Assembly (NCBI GenBank): GCA_903862655.1
Contig: CAIOZA010000122.1
Location: 1 to 51,298 of the forward strand
Origin: an uncultured Ignavibacteria bacterium
GTDB lineage: Bacteria; Bacteroidota; Ignavibacteria; Kapaibacteriales; UBA2268
Length of the DNA: 51,298 nucleotides
Direction of reading: 5' to 3'
Part shown: positions 8,493 through 17,942 of the stretch, piece after piece
Position numbering within the stretch: position 1 is the first letter of the stretch
Layout: each line of letters begins with the position of its first letter
Program-made: the position numbers and the translations under genes
The notes under the pieces: generated by a model
What the model was told of the DNA's origin: nothing
Databases searched by the model: none
Seen by the model: the letters and a program-made list of their open reading frames with translations, nothing else

Positions 8493-8743
8493 ATATGTAA
8501 TCGCTACGCGATACTCTGTCCTTTCCCAAGCCACCGAATGCAATATGCGAAAAGGAATGTGTTATTCCAAAGAAACGGTTTTAAAAGGAAATATATAGAA
8601 TATAAGATAGAGAGACATTAATTATTGAACGTTAGATATTAATCAACCACTTTTTAAAATTCGTAATTTGGGGCTGGCAGAGATCTTTTTTAAAAAAAAC
8701 CTGATTCTTACAAACCAGGCTTTCAGCAAATCGATAAAATCAA

Positions 8744-9625
8744 TCATTTGAGAATAACTATATCGTTAGAATGTAAGCTCAGTAAAATTCTATTTCCTAT
8801 CCCTTTTTTGCTTAGTATTTTTGCATCTCTTAGTTTAATCTCTTCATATTTTTTAGTATTCTTGTTTGCTAAAACCAGTATTAGTTGTTTGCCTTCGTCC
8901 TGATTGCTTATCAAAGATTCAATCTGTTTTGAAGCTTTTGAATCTCTTATATAATCAATTTGAAATAACCCCTCTTTTTCAACTAAGCAGAAATCCTGTA
9001 GATTGATTTCAATTCCTTTATCTCCAGTCCTTGCATCGTGCTTGTGTATCCACCCTAGATTAATCCCATTATTTTTAATAGCTGGTGCGGTTTCCGGCGG
9101 TCCGGGGTTAAAAGTTAACCCCTTCCGCTGAATCGAAACTCTGCCACCATATTCTTTTGTTGTCTGCAGAATCACATAAAATAATTTCTGCTTCTTTTGA
9201 TTCATATCCGATACGCTTCCATAAACAGGAAGCTCCGTTACCCAATTCGTATTGTTGCCAATCTTGGCAAGATAGAAATCAACTGCTTCTGCATTGACAA
9301 CATGAGCATTGTAAATTGATACCTTCTCATGCTGTGTACTGCTGATTTCAATTTCTATATTCAAGCTATCGATCTTTTTGTTTTGATTCTTATAATCTTT
9401 AAATACAGAGGATAACAGGTCTTTTTCATCAATATAAAAAGAGAATTTATCGCCTTTATTATTATCTGATGAATAATTCAGGAATGTTGTTGTAATATTA
9501 TTACCACTCAATCCACTTACAGTGGCTTTATAATCATTTGTCGCATGATCTGAAACAAGAGCAATTTCCTTATTGCATGAGATTAGTAAAAACAATGAGA
9601 ATAAAGTAGTAGAAATCTTGCTCAT
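8744..9625 (-). CDS. Lipoprotein of unknown function, 293 aa
   Basis: MSKISTTLFSLFLLISCNKE is a short signal peptide with the lipobox LISC, so the mature protein begins at Cys17 and is lipid-anchored. The rest is mixed beta/alpha, rich in Asn, Lys and Asp, with no domain I recognise. A GGTG six bases upstream of the ATG at 9625 supports the start. No gene lies within 1 kb upstream on this strand. The neighbourhood is repeat-rich and probably accessory. Confidence 0.65.
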   Translation of the reverse strand: MSKISTTLFSLFLLISCNKEIALVSDHATNDYKATVSGLSGNNITTTFLNYSSDNNKGDKFSFYIDEKDLLSSVFKDYKNQNKKIDSLNIEIEISSTQHEKVSIYNAHVVNAEAVDFYLAKIGNNTNWVTELPVYGSVSDMNQKKQKLFYVILQTTKEYGGRVSIQRKGLTFNPGPPETAPAIKNNGINLGWIHKHDARTGDKGIEINLQDFCLVEKEGLFQIDYIRDSKASKQIESLISNQDEGKQLILVLANKNTKKYEEIKLRDAKILSKKGIGNRILLSLHSNDIVILK

Positions 9626-10635
9626 TTAAGCACCTTTGTGAGAATTAATAAAAGAGTTATAGTTAATAGAACTTGATTATCAGTTAAGAATTTATTAAGT
9701 AATTACTCAAATACAAATGTATGAAATTACTACAATATTTCCTAATTATTTTTTGTATTTTGCATCGGAGATGCTGAATATGAATAACCGCGGGTGAAGC
9801 CCGTGGAGGAGAAAAAAGGCAACCTCACCCCAGCCCTAACTGTATAATTATTGCAATATTGCTGATATTTCAATGGCTTACGGAAGTTTTTAATTTTTAA
9901 CTTTCTTATTACATACACTTTAATATCCGAAAATGTTTCGCGGACATTCCCGAGGTGATCTTTGGATTTTATATGGTTTGATGTGCTTGTAATAATTGTT
10001 TGTTATTGATTCAAAATCTAAATTACTGAATTCAAATATGAATTCATAGAGAAATTTTGGTACTGGGATGTTTTTTTTGTTAAAATATGGTGTTGCAAAA
10101 GAATACAAGGACACGGCACGCCGTGTTCCTACAAGATCCAAATGAGAAGGGCGGGTTTAGAACCCGCCCCTACAGGAAATACAAAGATTCCTGCATTAGC
10201 TTCGGTTCTAATTCGTGGTCGCAGGAATGGCAAGCTAGAAGCAGAATTACAACAATTCTAGTTTGTTTTTAATGAATAATCTATCCTTATTCGATTGATG
10301 TTATTTTCTGGAACAATTTTAGGTCTGGATTTCTCAATTTTCATGTCATATTTGCTTAAACCCGGATTATGCAACAGAAACGGATTAAAATGTTGAAACC
10401 CTTCTCCCAGGCTGTTATTCCTGCGCATGCAGGAATCTTTTTTGGTAATAAAACCATAGATTCCCTTATTCACGGGAATGACAAAAATGATAAGTATTAC
10501 CAGAGAATAGATAAAATCTAATGAAAAATCTGGGTTAAATATACCATAATTTTTTGCCTTTGGCTCAGAATTTGTTAAGTTATTCGTCAATAAAGTGTTT
10601 AAAATGAAATTCCGTATAACAAATAGATAGAGCGA
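9626..10635. other. One-kilobase gene-free region with several hairpin repeats
   Basis: No real gene is supported. Visible modules: GAGATGCTGAATATGAATAA plus CCGCGGGTGAAGCCCGTGGAGGAG (9768-9811), matching 7463-7506; GGACACGGCACGCCGTGTTCC (about 10110-10130); GGGCGGGTTTAGAACCCGCCC (10149-10169); a long GCAGGAATG repeat (10187-10265) shared with 50624-50701; and TTCCTGCGCATGCAGGAA (10417-10434). A minus-strand open frame at about 9920-10090 could be a decayed gene end, but nothing identifies it. Confidence 0.6.
10187..10265. repeat. Long copy of the GCAGGAATGACA repeat shared with 50624-50701
   Basis: Both copies read ATTCCTGCATTAGCTTCG (ATCC in the right copy), a short spacer, TTCGTGRTCGCAGGAATGRC, then TAG..ATTACAACAAT..TAGTTTG. 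The homology runs past the hairpin by about 40 bases, so the unit is larger than the palindrome. Confidence 0.7.
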
Positions 10636-11826
10636 ATGCAGGAAAACAATGAAATTCGTGGTGAAAATGCCGTCCAATTCGATTCATTCAGAATTTTGGC
10701 AGAGATTATCCGATTTAAATATCTTATAATAATTTTTACAATCGTTGCTACAGCTGCGATGGGTTATTATATTTTCACCCAGCCCAACTGGTACTCTTCT
10801 ACAATTAATCTGATACCACCCAAGAGCTCAGGTTCTGCTTTCGAAGGTATGCTGGGCAACTTATCCTCGACTTTGCGAAACATAGGATTGACCAAAATCG
10901 GACCAAAGACAGACGGTTCATACTCGATGAGTATTTTGCTCGATAACCGCACGGTAAAAGATAGTATAATCCGGAAATATCAAATCCGTAAATTATACGA
11001 CATGCAAAAAGCAAAAGAGGACGAAGTACGACTGGCTTTTCAGGAGAATTTAAACGTTACTACTGAATTGGATGGTAATTACACAGTTACAATACTCGAC
11101 ACAGACCCTAATCGTGCCGCGGCTATGGCAACCGATTTTGTTGAAATTGCTAATGGACTGGCAAGGGAAGTATTTCAGGCTGAATCCAAGCTTAACAGGT
11201 CATACCTTGACTCAAGAATTCAATCGACAGATTCTGTTCTCTCCGCTACTTCGCGTCTTTTAGAAATATTTTCTAAAAAATATCAGGTATTTATGCCCGA
11301 AACTCAGGCTAAATCCATTAGTCAAGCTTTGATTGATATTAAATCCGACATCATCAAACAGGAAATTAATTTGCAACTCCTTACCAACAGATATGGTCCT
11401 GCTGATCCAATGACCTCAATGCAGAAGCAAGTTCTTGATCAGATGAAAGAAAAACTTTCCGATGCTGAGACTAAACCAGGATTTGGCGGCAATTTTGCTG
11501 TTAATGATGCTGCAGAGGTTGGAATACAATTTATGAGGCTTTATACTGAATTTGAAACTTTCACCAAGGTTAAAGCTTTTCTTTTGCCTATGCTCGAAGA
11601 GCAAAGAATAAACGAGAACAGAGAAACTCGTTCATTCATAGTTCTAGACAAAGCCTCTGTCCCAGATAAAAAATTCAAGCCAAAACGTTCACTTTATTTG
11701 CTCGGAGCATTTTTTGGTTCAATGGTGCTAAGTATCGTAATTGTTTTATTGATAATTGGTTTCAAGGATTTCAAAAAACGTTATAATCAGAATGTACAGA
11801 ACATTAAGAATGAAAAAGCAAAATAA
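10636..11826 (+). CDS. Wzz-type polysaccharide chain-length determinant
   Basis: A 396-aa inner-membrane protein with the Wzz architecture. There is a cytoplasmic N-terminus, a first membrane helix YLIIIFTIVATAAMGYYIF at about residues 30-49, and a large periplasmic alpha-helical part with coiled coil (about 130-290). A second helix (LYLLGAFFGSMVLSIVIVLLIIG) lies after the proline-rich KFKPKRS at about residue 345. No cytoplasmic tyrosine kinase domain follows, so this is the Wzz or KpsE-like form and not a fused Wzc. Wzz proteins set the chain length made by Wzy. The stop codon overlaps the ATG of the next gene (TAATG), so the two are translationally coupled, fitting a joint role in surface polysaccharide assembly. 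Confidence 0.85.
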   Translation: MQENNEIRGENAVQFDSFRILAEIIRFKYLIIIFTIVATAAMGYYIFTQPNWYSSTINLIPPKSSGSAFEGMLGNLSSTLRNIGLTKIGPKTDGSYSMSILLDNRTVKDSIIRKYQIRKLYDMQKAKEDEVRLAFQENLNVTTELDGNYTVTILDTDPNRAAAMATDFVEIANGLAREVFQAESKLNRSYLDSRIQSTDSVLSATSRLLEIFSKKYQVFMPETQAKSISQALIDIKSDIIKQEINLQLLTNRYGPADPMTSMQKQVLDQMKEKLSDAETKPGFGGNFAVNDAAEVGIQFMRLYTEFETFTKVKAFLLPMLEEQRINENRETRSFIVLDKASVPDKKFKPKRSLYLLGAFFGSMVLSIVIVLLIIGFKDFKKRYNQNVQNIKNEKAK

Positions 11827-13238
11827 TGCTGATGACTTCAAATAAAGGTGAATTGCTTAACGACAACAGACAGATAATCCTCGTTTCGACGGGGATTCTG
11901 ATTATACTGGCATTAGTCGGGCTATGGCTAAGCGTTGAAGTAGGAGCCGGGACTTATGTTTTGGCAGGGATCTCAGGCCTGCTATTGATTGCATTGATTG
12001 TCAAGTACCCAAAACTCTGGCTATATACAATAGCGATTAGTTCATTCTCTTTCTTCCGATCTGGTGCCGAAGGAGTAAGCACTGCGGATGTTCTCTATGG
12101 CGGATACTTCATAGCAAGCACATTCATCTGGGTTTTCTGGAAAATGATTGTCCAAAGAGAGAGGATTGTTACTAATATAGCGGACTGGTCAATCCTGTTC
12201 TTCTTTGCATTTCTCCTGATTAATTCATTTTGGTCATTTAACCAGGATGTTAACTTATTCGACTGGTTCAGGGAGTATGCTCTATTCTTTACTGTACTTT
12301 TGTATTTCCCCATCAAATATTATTTCCGTGAAAAAAAAGATATCGTTACACTACTTATATTGTTCGGAATATCTGTGGCAATCTGTGCTGTCGATCAATT
12401 GAGGATGTACAAAGAGAATGCACTTTCTCAGGTAGTATATGCTTATCAGTTGGGGATATCGGTTAGAATAAATCAAACACTTTTCAGTGCAGGAATTCTT
12501 TACTCTGTAATGCTTAGCCTGATTGATATGAAAGTCTGGAAAAGAGTAACTGTTTTCATTTTTTTAGTTCTCAGCACATCTGCATTATTAGTATCGTTTT
12601 CAAGATCGTTCTGGTTGTTGATTATTTTCGGAATCATACTTTTGTTTTTTTATCTTAACAAGAAACAGAAGATAATGCTTTTAATAGGTTTCTTCATTAT
12701 ATCGATTATTGGCACTGTGATTTTTCTCAATGTTTTCAAAGAAAAATCGAAATTAATGACAACAATTATTGAAAAGAGAATATTATCCTCAACCGAAGGA
12801 TCTAAGGACATATCGGTTCAATTAAGATTAGTAGAGTACGAGCAGGTATTTCGAGGAATAGCTGCAAGCCCTTGGTTTGGAAATGGATTAGGTAAAAGAG
12901 TCGAATTTTATGATCCAAATCTGCATTGGACATTTCGTGCATTTAATATCCATAATTCCTATTTTTTCATTGTCTATCGGGTAGGAATTCCTTTGGCTCT
13001 GTTTTTCTTTTTTCCTGTTATTTATAGAATTTTTTGGGGAGAGAGGTTAGCCAGACGAATTGACGATCAATTCTACAAGGCGTTACTTCTGGGAGCAACC
13101 TCAACTATTCTTTTGATAACAATAGCATCATTCGCAAGTGCTCAGTTTTTCAATAGGGATGGCACAGTTGTGCTTGCAATGTCTTATGCTTTGATTGATA
13201 TAATCAGAAATAAGTATGACAATAAATTAATAGCTTGA
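11826..13238 (+). CDS. O-antigen ligase/polymerase family membrane protein
   Basis: The 470-aa protein has about eleven or twelve hydrophobic helices with a larger loop between residues about 310 and 375. That loop holds RLVEYEQVFRGIAASPWFGNGLG and NIHNSYFFIVYRVGIP, the H-N-S/G-N-G-L-G pattern of the Wzy/WaaL (PF04932) family. These enzymes polymerise O-units or transfer the finished glycan to lipid A-core or another acceptor; sequence alone does not settle which. It overlaps the Wzz-like gene by one base, which favours a polymer-length partner (Wzy) as much as a ligase. A second ATG lies two codons in. Confidence 0.85.
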   Translation: MLMTSNKGELLNDNRQIILVSTGILIILALVGLWLSVEVGAGTYVLAGISGLLLIALIVKYPKLWLYTIAISSFSFFRSGAEGVSTADVLYGGYFIASTFIWVFWKMIVQRERIVTNIADWSILFFFAFLLINSFWSFNQDVNLFDWFREYALFFTVLLYFPIKYYFREKKDIVTLLILFGISVAICAVDQLRMYKENALSQVVYAYQLGISVRINQTLFSAGILYSVMLSLIDMKVWKRVTVFIFLVLSTSALLVSFSRSFWLLIIFGIILLFFYLNKKQKIMLLIGFFIISIIGTVIFLNVFKEKSKLMTTIIEKRILSSTEGSKDISVQLRLVEYEQVFRGIAASPWFGNGLGKRVEFYDPNLHWTFRAFNIHNSYFFIVYRVGIPLALFFFFPVIYRIFWGERLARRIDDQFYKALLLGATSTILLITIASFASAQFFNRDGTVVLAMSYALIDIIRNKYDNKLIA

Positions 13239-13316
13239 TTTTGAAAAACTTATTCCATAATTTTGCTTTTGCAGCATAACAAACACCCTTATAAATTAAG
13301 ATAAAATTAGACTAAA

Positions 13317-15137
13317 ATGGCACAGAAACCTCAACAATTCTTTACGAATCCTGAGTTTGCCTCTCTCACCCGTCAGAGGGTAATCAGAGTTATCATCATC
13401 CTGATAGCTTCAATATTCATTATCCGTCTTGGATTCCTACAAATAATCAAGGGAAGTGATTACCGAGTGGAGAGTGCGGCACAGGCAATTAAAGAAGATG
13501 TGGTCGAACCGTTCAGAGGTAATATGTATGATCGTAATGGTGAGCTTATGGTTCATAACGAGCCATCTTTTTCTGTGCATCTTACATTAAATGAATTTCA
13601 TAGGGATAGACTTCCGCTTCTTGCCTCGATACTACATACAGACACAACAGATATATTAAAAATAGTAGATAGAAGCAAAAATTTTTCTCCGTTCAAAGGA
13701 ATAAAAATCGAAAGCGATATTGATTTTGCTACTTTATCTCAGATTGAAGAGTATAGCGATATGCTCCCGGGTGTAGAAGTTGTAATTGAATCCAAGCGTT
13801 TATATAATTTTGACTGCAACATGTCACATTTTCTTGGCTATACACGCGAAATCACAATGGATCAACTCAAAAAGAGAGGTTACTTCAAGCAAGGTGAAAT
13901 TGTAGGTCAGCAGGGTTTAGAGCTATCTTACGATGATTTTCTTAGAGGACAAAAAGGGATAAATTTCGTAGCGGTTACCCGTAACGGCGAGAAAATTGCA
14001 AGATTCAACAGCGGTATTAATGATATGCCTGTAAGCAACGGATTCGATCTTCATCTAAGTATCGACAAAAAGCTTCAGGAGAGTGCCGAAGAAATGCTCA
14101 AAGACAAAAGAGGGGCTGTCGTCGCAATAGATCCGAGTAATGGAGAAGTGTTGGCTCTTGCCAGCAAACCTGATTTTGACCCCCGCAAGTTTTCGGGGAA
14201 GGTGCCTTATGATATTTATGATGCTTTACAGAATGATCCGGGTAAACCGCTTTACAACAGAGCACTGCAGTCATATTATCCACCCGGTTCTACCTGGAAA
14301 ATGCTTGTAGCTATTGCCGGATTATCGGAAGGTCTGATAACCGAGAGTTCCACTCTCGTTTGTAACGGAGCATTTCAATTCGGCAACAGAGCTTTTGGAT
14401 GCCATGGTAAACATGGTGCTATTTCCGTTCGTCAGGCTATAACAGCGTCATGCAATGTTTTCTTCTATCAGTTAGGTCTCAAGCTTGGGCTGGAAAAACT
14501 TTCTTATTACGCAAAGATGTTCGGATTTGGCGAACAAACTCATATTGATCTTCCAAACGAAGGTTCAGGACTTATGCCTACAATCGCCTGGCTGGAAAAG
14601 AAATTTGGCGGTCCCGGCAGATATCCAAAAGGAGCAATTGTCAATTATGGTATCGGGCAGGGTGAAATTTCTGTTACTCCCTTGCAAATGGCTGTTTACT
14701 GTGCAACACTTGCCAACAAAGGCACAGTCAATCAACCTCACGTTGCCAGAGCAATCAACAATAATCAGGTGCATAAGATGCAAAGGGTTGATTATGCGAT
14801 TAAGAAATTACCAATTGAGCCGCACTGGTTCGACGTTGTTCGCGAAGGTATGCTGAATGTAGTCGATTCTCCGAGTGGAACAGCATATTCTGCCAGAATT
14901 CCCGATATAAAAATGGCAGGCAAGACCGGAACTGCTCAGAATCCTCACGGGCAGGATCACTCCTGGTTTATTGCTTTCGCACCCTACGACAATCCCAAAA
15001 TTGCAGTTGCATGTATCGTCGAGAATGCCGGCTTTGGTTCTAAAGTAGCAGCTCCAATAGTGAGAGATATAATTGCTCAGTATCTGGGAAAGGCTTCTGT
15101 AAAGAAAGATACAACACAAGTACAGCCTAAGCGATAG
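13317..15137 (+). CDS. mrdA: Penicillin-binding protein 2, peptidoglycan transpeptidase
   Basis: The 606-aa class B PBP cross-links peptidoglycan for cell elongation. It has one N-terminal membrane anchor (VIRVIIILIASIFIIRLGFL, about residues 22-41), a dimerisation domain starting at EPFRGNMYDRNGE, and a C-terminal transpeptidase domain. The three catalytic motifs are present: S325-T-W-K328 in PPGSTWKML, S378-C-N380, and K536-T-G538 in AGKTGTAQN. Length and the NYGIGQGEISVTPLQMA segment fit PBP2 and not PBP3. It follows the polysaccharide pair by 78 bases. MreC/MreD and RodA, the usual neighbours, are not here, so it is detached from a typical mre-mrd operon. Confidence 0.93.
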   Translation: MAQKPQQFFTNPEFASLTRQRVIRVIIILIASIFIIRLGFLQIIKGSDYRVESAAQAIKEDVVEPFRGNMYDRNGELMVHNEPSFSVHLTLNEFHRDRLPLLASILHTDTTDILKIVDRSKNFSPFKGIKIESDIDFATLSQIEEYSDMLPGVEVVIESKRLYNFDCNMSHFLGYTREITMDQLKKRGYFKQGEIVGQQGLELSYDDFLRGQKGINFVAVTRNGEKIARFNSGINDMPVSNGFDLHLSIDKKLQESAEEMLKDKRGAVVAIDPSNGEVLALASKPDFDPRKFSGKVPYDIYDALQNDPGKPLYNRALQSYYPPGSTWKMLVAIAGLSEGLITESSTLVCNGAFQFGNRAFGCHGKHGAISVRQAITASCNVFFYQLGLKLGLEKLSYYAKMFGFGEQTHIDLPNEGSGLMPTIAWLEKKFGGPGRYPKGAIVNYGIGQGEISVTPLQMAVYCATLANKGTVNQPHVARAINNNQVHKMQRVDYAIKKLPIEPHWFDVVREGMLNVVDSPSGTAYSARIPDIKMAGKTGTAQNPHGQDHSWFIAFAPYDNPKIAVACIVENAGFGSKVAAPIVRDIIAQYLGKASVKKDTTQVQPKR

Positions 15138-15725
15138 GAATTAAAATTATACTTCATGGTTTGCATCATTTGCATCGATTTGCATCATTTTAACGAATGA
15201 TTGGTTATTTAAAATTCATCTAACCTCTTTATATTTCAATTACATCAACTTTTGGATTGCACTATTTGCATCATTTGCATCGAGTTTTTCGTATTTTTTA
15301 TGTCGCACCTACGGAGCTTTGAAATATTATGTTGATTTATTTTCTATTAAGATTTCGCTACTACGTAGCTGAATACAAATTGCATTAATTGCATCGGGTT
15401 GTTTATTTTTTTTAATTATCCTCAAAAAGAATGCAATTACACAGAGAACCACAGAGAAATACAGAATTGTTCTCACCCTTACTCTCTCCCGACAATCGGA
15501 GAGGGAGCTAATACCACCAGCACCTCGTCTCGACTGCGTCGAGCCATCCCTCCTTAAAAAGGAGGGTAAAGAATACAGATGCAATTTGCGAAATGGGGGT
15601 TGATATATCAAAAAAATGGTTTTTATTTTATATTTATGAAAAGTCAATTTGTCTGAACTGTGATTTTGGTGATTTCTGTGATTCAGATGTCCAACACCTT
15701 TAAGGTGTTAGACATCTTCTCAACT
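15138..15725. other. Gene-free gap packed with repeat modules
   Basis: No gene. Contents: a TTTGCATCATTTGCATCG-rich segment (15160-15290) matching 7577-7715 in layout; TGTCGCACCTACGGAGC with TTTTCTATTAAGATTT (15301-15355), half of the 4002-type element; GCTACTACGTAGCTGAATAC (15358-15377); CTCTCCCGACAATCGGAGAG (15482-15501); GTCTCGACTGCGTCGAGCCA (15527-15546) plus CCTCCTTAAAAAGGAGG (about 15550-15566); and the palindrome 15685-15717. Confidence 0.65.
15685..15717. repeat. AGATGTCCAACAC palindrome, second copy
   Basis: AGATGTCCAACACCTT (15685-15700), one base, AAGGTGTTAGACATCT (15702-15717): 16-bp arms with one mismatch. It starts 8 bases after the stop codon of the leftward T9SS gene, mirroring the copy at 4195-4227 after gcvT. 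Confidence 0.85.
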
Positions 15726-15802
15726 CTAAAGCTTTATAAACTTTTGAACAGTCTCCCCAATCCGCACAAAATACAAACCCGGAGGCAAACTTGAGATATA
15801 GA

Positions 15803-15848
15803 TTCTTACACCCTCCCTGCTCGCGGGGAGGTTTGGGGTGGGGTTAGG
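15803..15848. repeat. Intergenic-type repeat read in frame inside a T9SS sorting domain
   Basis: On the coding (minus) strand this reads TPNPTPNLPASREGVR, placed between the strands NVLGEIQ and YISSLPPGLYF. The DNA, CACCCCAAACCTCCCCGCG and flanks, is the CTCACCCC/CTCCC-type module also seen in non-coding gaps (about 9819-9835 and 15474-15501). Sorting domains normally have only a few residues here. Confidence 0.6.
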
Positions 15849-15895
15849 TGTGGCCTGTATTTCTCCCAGCACATTATATATCCTCACTTCGCTTT

Positions 15896-15923
15896 GTAAG
15901 GGCGAACGGCCGTTCGCCCCTAC
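15896..15923. repeat. Perfect palindrome inside the T9SS sorting domain coding sequence
   Basis: GGGCGAACGGCCGTTCGCCC (15900-15919) with flanking GTAA/CTAC is a near-perfect palindrome of the kind found between genes. In frame it encodes VGANGRSPLQSE, a segment that separates two conserved strands of the sorting domain (DFIEIF and VRIYNVLG). Confidence 0.7.
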
Positions 15924-17942
15924 GAATATTTCTATGAAATCGGAAGCAGGATTGGGAGAAATGGTAAAGGTATTATTATCATATTCGCTGACATCAACTG
16001 AAGTTAAAAATGGATTCTTTATGTATCTGACAAATCCATCAGAACCATAAGTGAGAACTTCATTATCGGACATTAATTTAATTTTTTGTGGAACATTATT
16101 ATTATCAATCCATAAGGCATCGAATGGTAATGGATTATATATTTTCCAATATTTAATTTCACCATCAGATGCAATGGTAACAAGTCTGTTTAATGAATTA
16201 AATGCCATAGAAGTGATGTAATTAGATTTCGTATATTCAAAGATGTATTTGATTTTCCAATCTGGTAAAGAAAAAATTGTTATTTTGTTATTGAAGTCAC
16301 ATACTGCACAATAATTATTATCGGTAGATATGCATATTTCCCTATCATTTACTGAATTTTGTAAGCTACTAATGAATTGAAATGTCGAGTTATATAGTTT
16401 TAATTGATCGCCATATTTAAAAATATAATAATTCCCATTGTCAGATTTAATGACCTTTGTAAAATACATAATAGGAAACGAATAATTAATTGCTCCAGTT
16501 AATAAATTCATATTAACAAATTGTCCTCCATAGTCGGTAAATTTCCATTGGCAAAATCCAGCTTCAACAAAGATAATTTCATTGTTCAGTGTTGCTGAGA
16601 AATTAAAAAATTCGGTATGCATACCACCTAAATAATTATCAATTTTAAAAAAGGACGAAGAACGTTGGCAGTTATCATTCTCCATATCGAATACATTTAT
16701 TATATTACTGTGTTCTGCATATTCTCCAAGATATTTTTGGTCTTTAGATAATGTTAGATTCAAATTAATACACCATGTTGTATCAATTCCTCGCCTGTGA
16801 ATGATTTTTTTTCTGTTCAAATTATTAAATTCAAAAAAGGTTATTGTAAAGTCATTATTGATAATTATTTCATTCTTGGATATATTAAATTCTAATAATT
16901 TAATTTCCGTTTCAGATGCTTTAAATTCTTTATAACCATTTTTATTTGACCATTGATATGGTATCAGTAAATCATGTTTTTGCAAAACAGATTTATAGAT
17001 TCCATTTTCAAATGATCCACATAAAATTGTATCATTAAAAACCAATATTGATGTTAATAATAATTTATTTACATTTGTGTCTGAAATATTTATCCATTTT
17101 TCTCCAGAATTATTACTGAAATAAACTCCTTTCTCACTGGCTATTACTAATTTGAGAGAATCAATGGCAACAAGGTCTATAGCATTCACTGAACCGCATC
17201 CGTTAAGAATTCTTCTCCAAGTAAAACCAACATCTGTGCTTTTGATAAAAAAACCAAGATTAGACCTATAAATTCCATACTCACTTAACTTATATGATCC
17301 TTCAATCCCATAGATTACCAAATCATAACTTTTAGATGTAGTCATTATTTGAGTGCGAAAAAAATGTCTTTGAAGAGTGTCGAGAACTGGATCATAAATG
17401 GATACAATATTGTCGAGTGTACTGAGAAAAAATCTTTTACCATCGGTTGTAAAAGGTTCATTAAATCCAGTATTTTTTACTTCAACCCAATTTGAATCAA
17501 TTAATTTGAATAGATTGTAATAATTATTCTTGGGGTTTTCTTTGTAAAATAAGCAATATACATCATCATTATCTAATTTTAATATTTTGGAATTGGTGGC
17601 ATCTAAAATATTATAATTACATGATGAATAGATATTATATTTCTGATTAAATTGATAAACTCCTTTATTCACTGTAGAAAAGTAAACCTTATTTTTGGTT
17701 GTGACAATTATATTCTTAATAAACAAGTTATAATTATTAGTATCATTAATTAGTTCCCAATTTTCACCAAAATCTTTGGAAATATATTAACCACTTATCG
17801 TACCAGCATATAGAATATTGCTTGAATCTTTAGCTAGACAAGTAATACTCAGATTATTTGTTTGTAGTAATGAAGTCCATGTCTCTTGTGCAAAGAGTAG
17901 CATGGGAGATAGATACAAGAATAGAATAATAAACTTTTTCAT

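Larger units (their letters stand above)
15726..17942 (-). pseudogene. T9SS-exported beta-propeller-like protein gene with one internal stop codon
   Basis: The frame begins at ATG 17942 with a signal peptide MKKFIILFLYLSPMLLFAQ and runs in one frame to the stop at 15726 (738 codons). A TAA at 17787-17789 is the only break. The sequence reads LYAGTISG-stop-YISKDFGENWEL, an Asp-box repeat that continues past the stop without a shift. Later copies (IKSTDVGFTWRRI, YFSNNSGEKWINI) have Gly-Val-Tyr where the stop sits. The C-terminus is a type A T9SS sorting domain: ISPNPASDFIEIF, VRIYNVLGEIQ, ISSLPPGLYFVRIG, QKFIKL. The mature protein would go to the surface or medium. If the stop is real, re-initiation at 17726 gives 666 aa with no signal peptide. 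It may be a recent nonsense mutation or an assembly error. Confidence 0.8.

Noticed and set aside
9920-10141. 73-codon minus-strand frame
   Set aside because: Part of it is translated hairpin repeat (GTRRAVS); the remainder matches nothing I know. It may be a decayed gene end but cannot be supported.
10258-10677. 139-codon minus-strand frame
   Set aside because: It overlaps the start of the Wzz-like gene and is built largely from repeat sequence.
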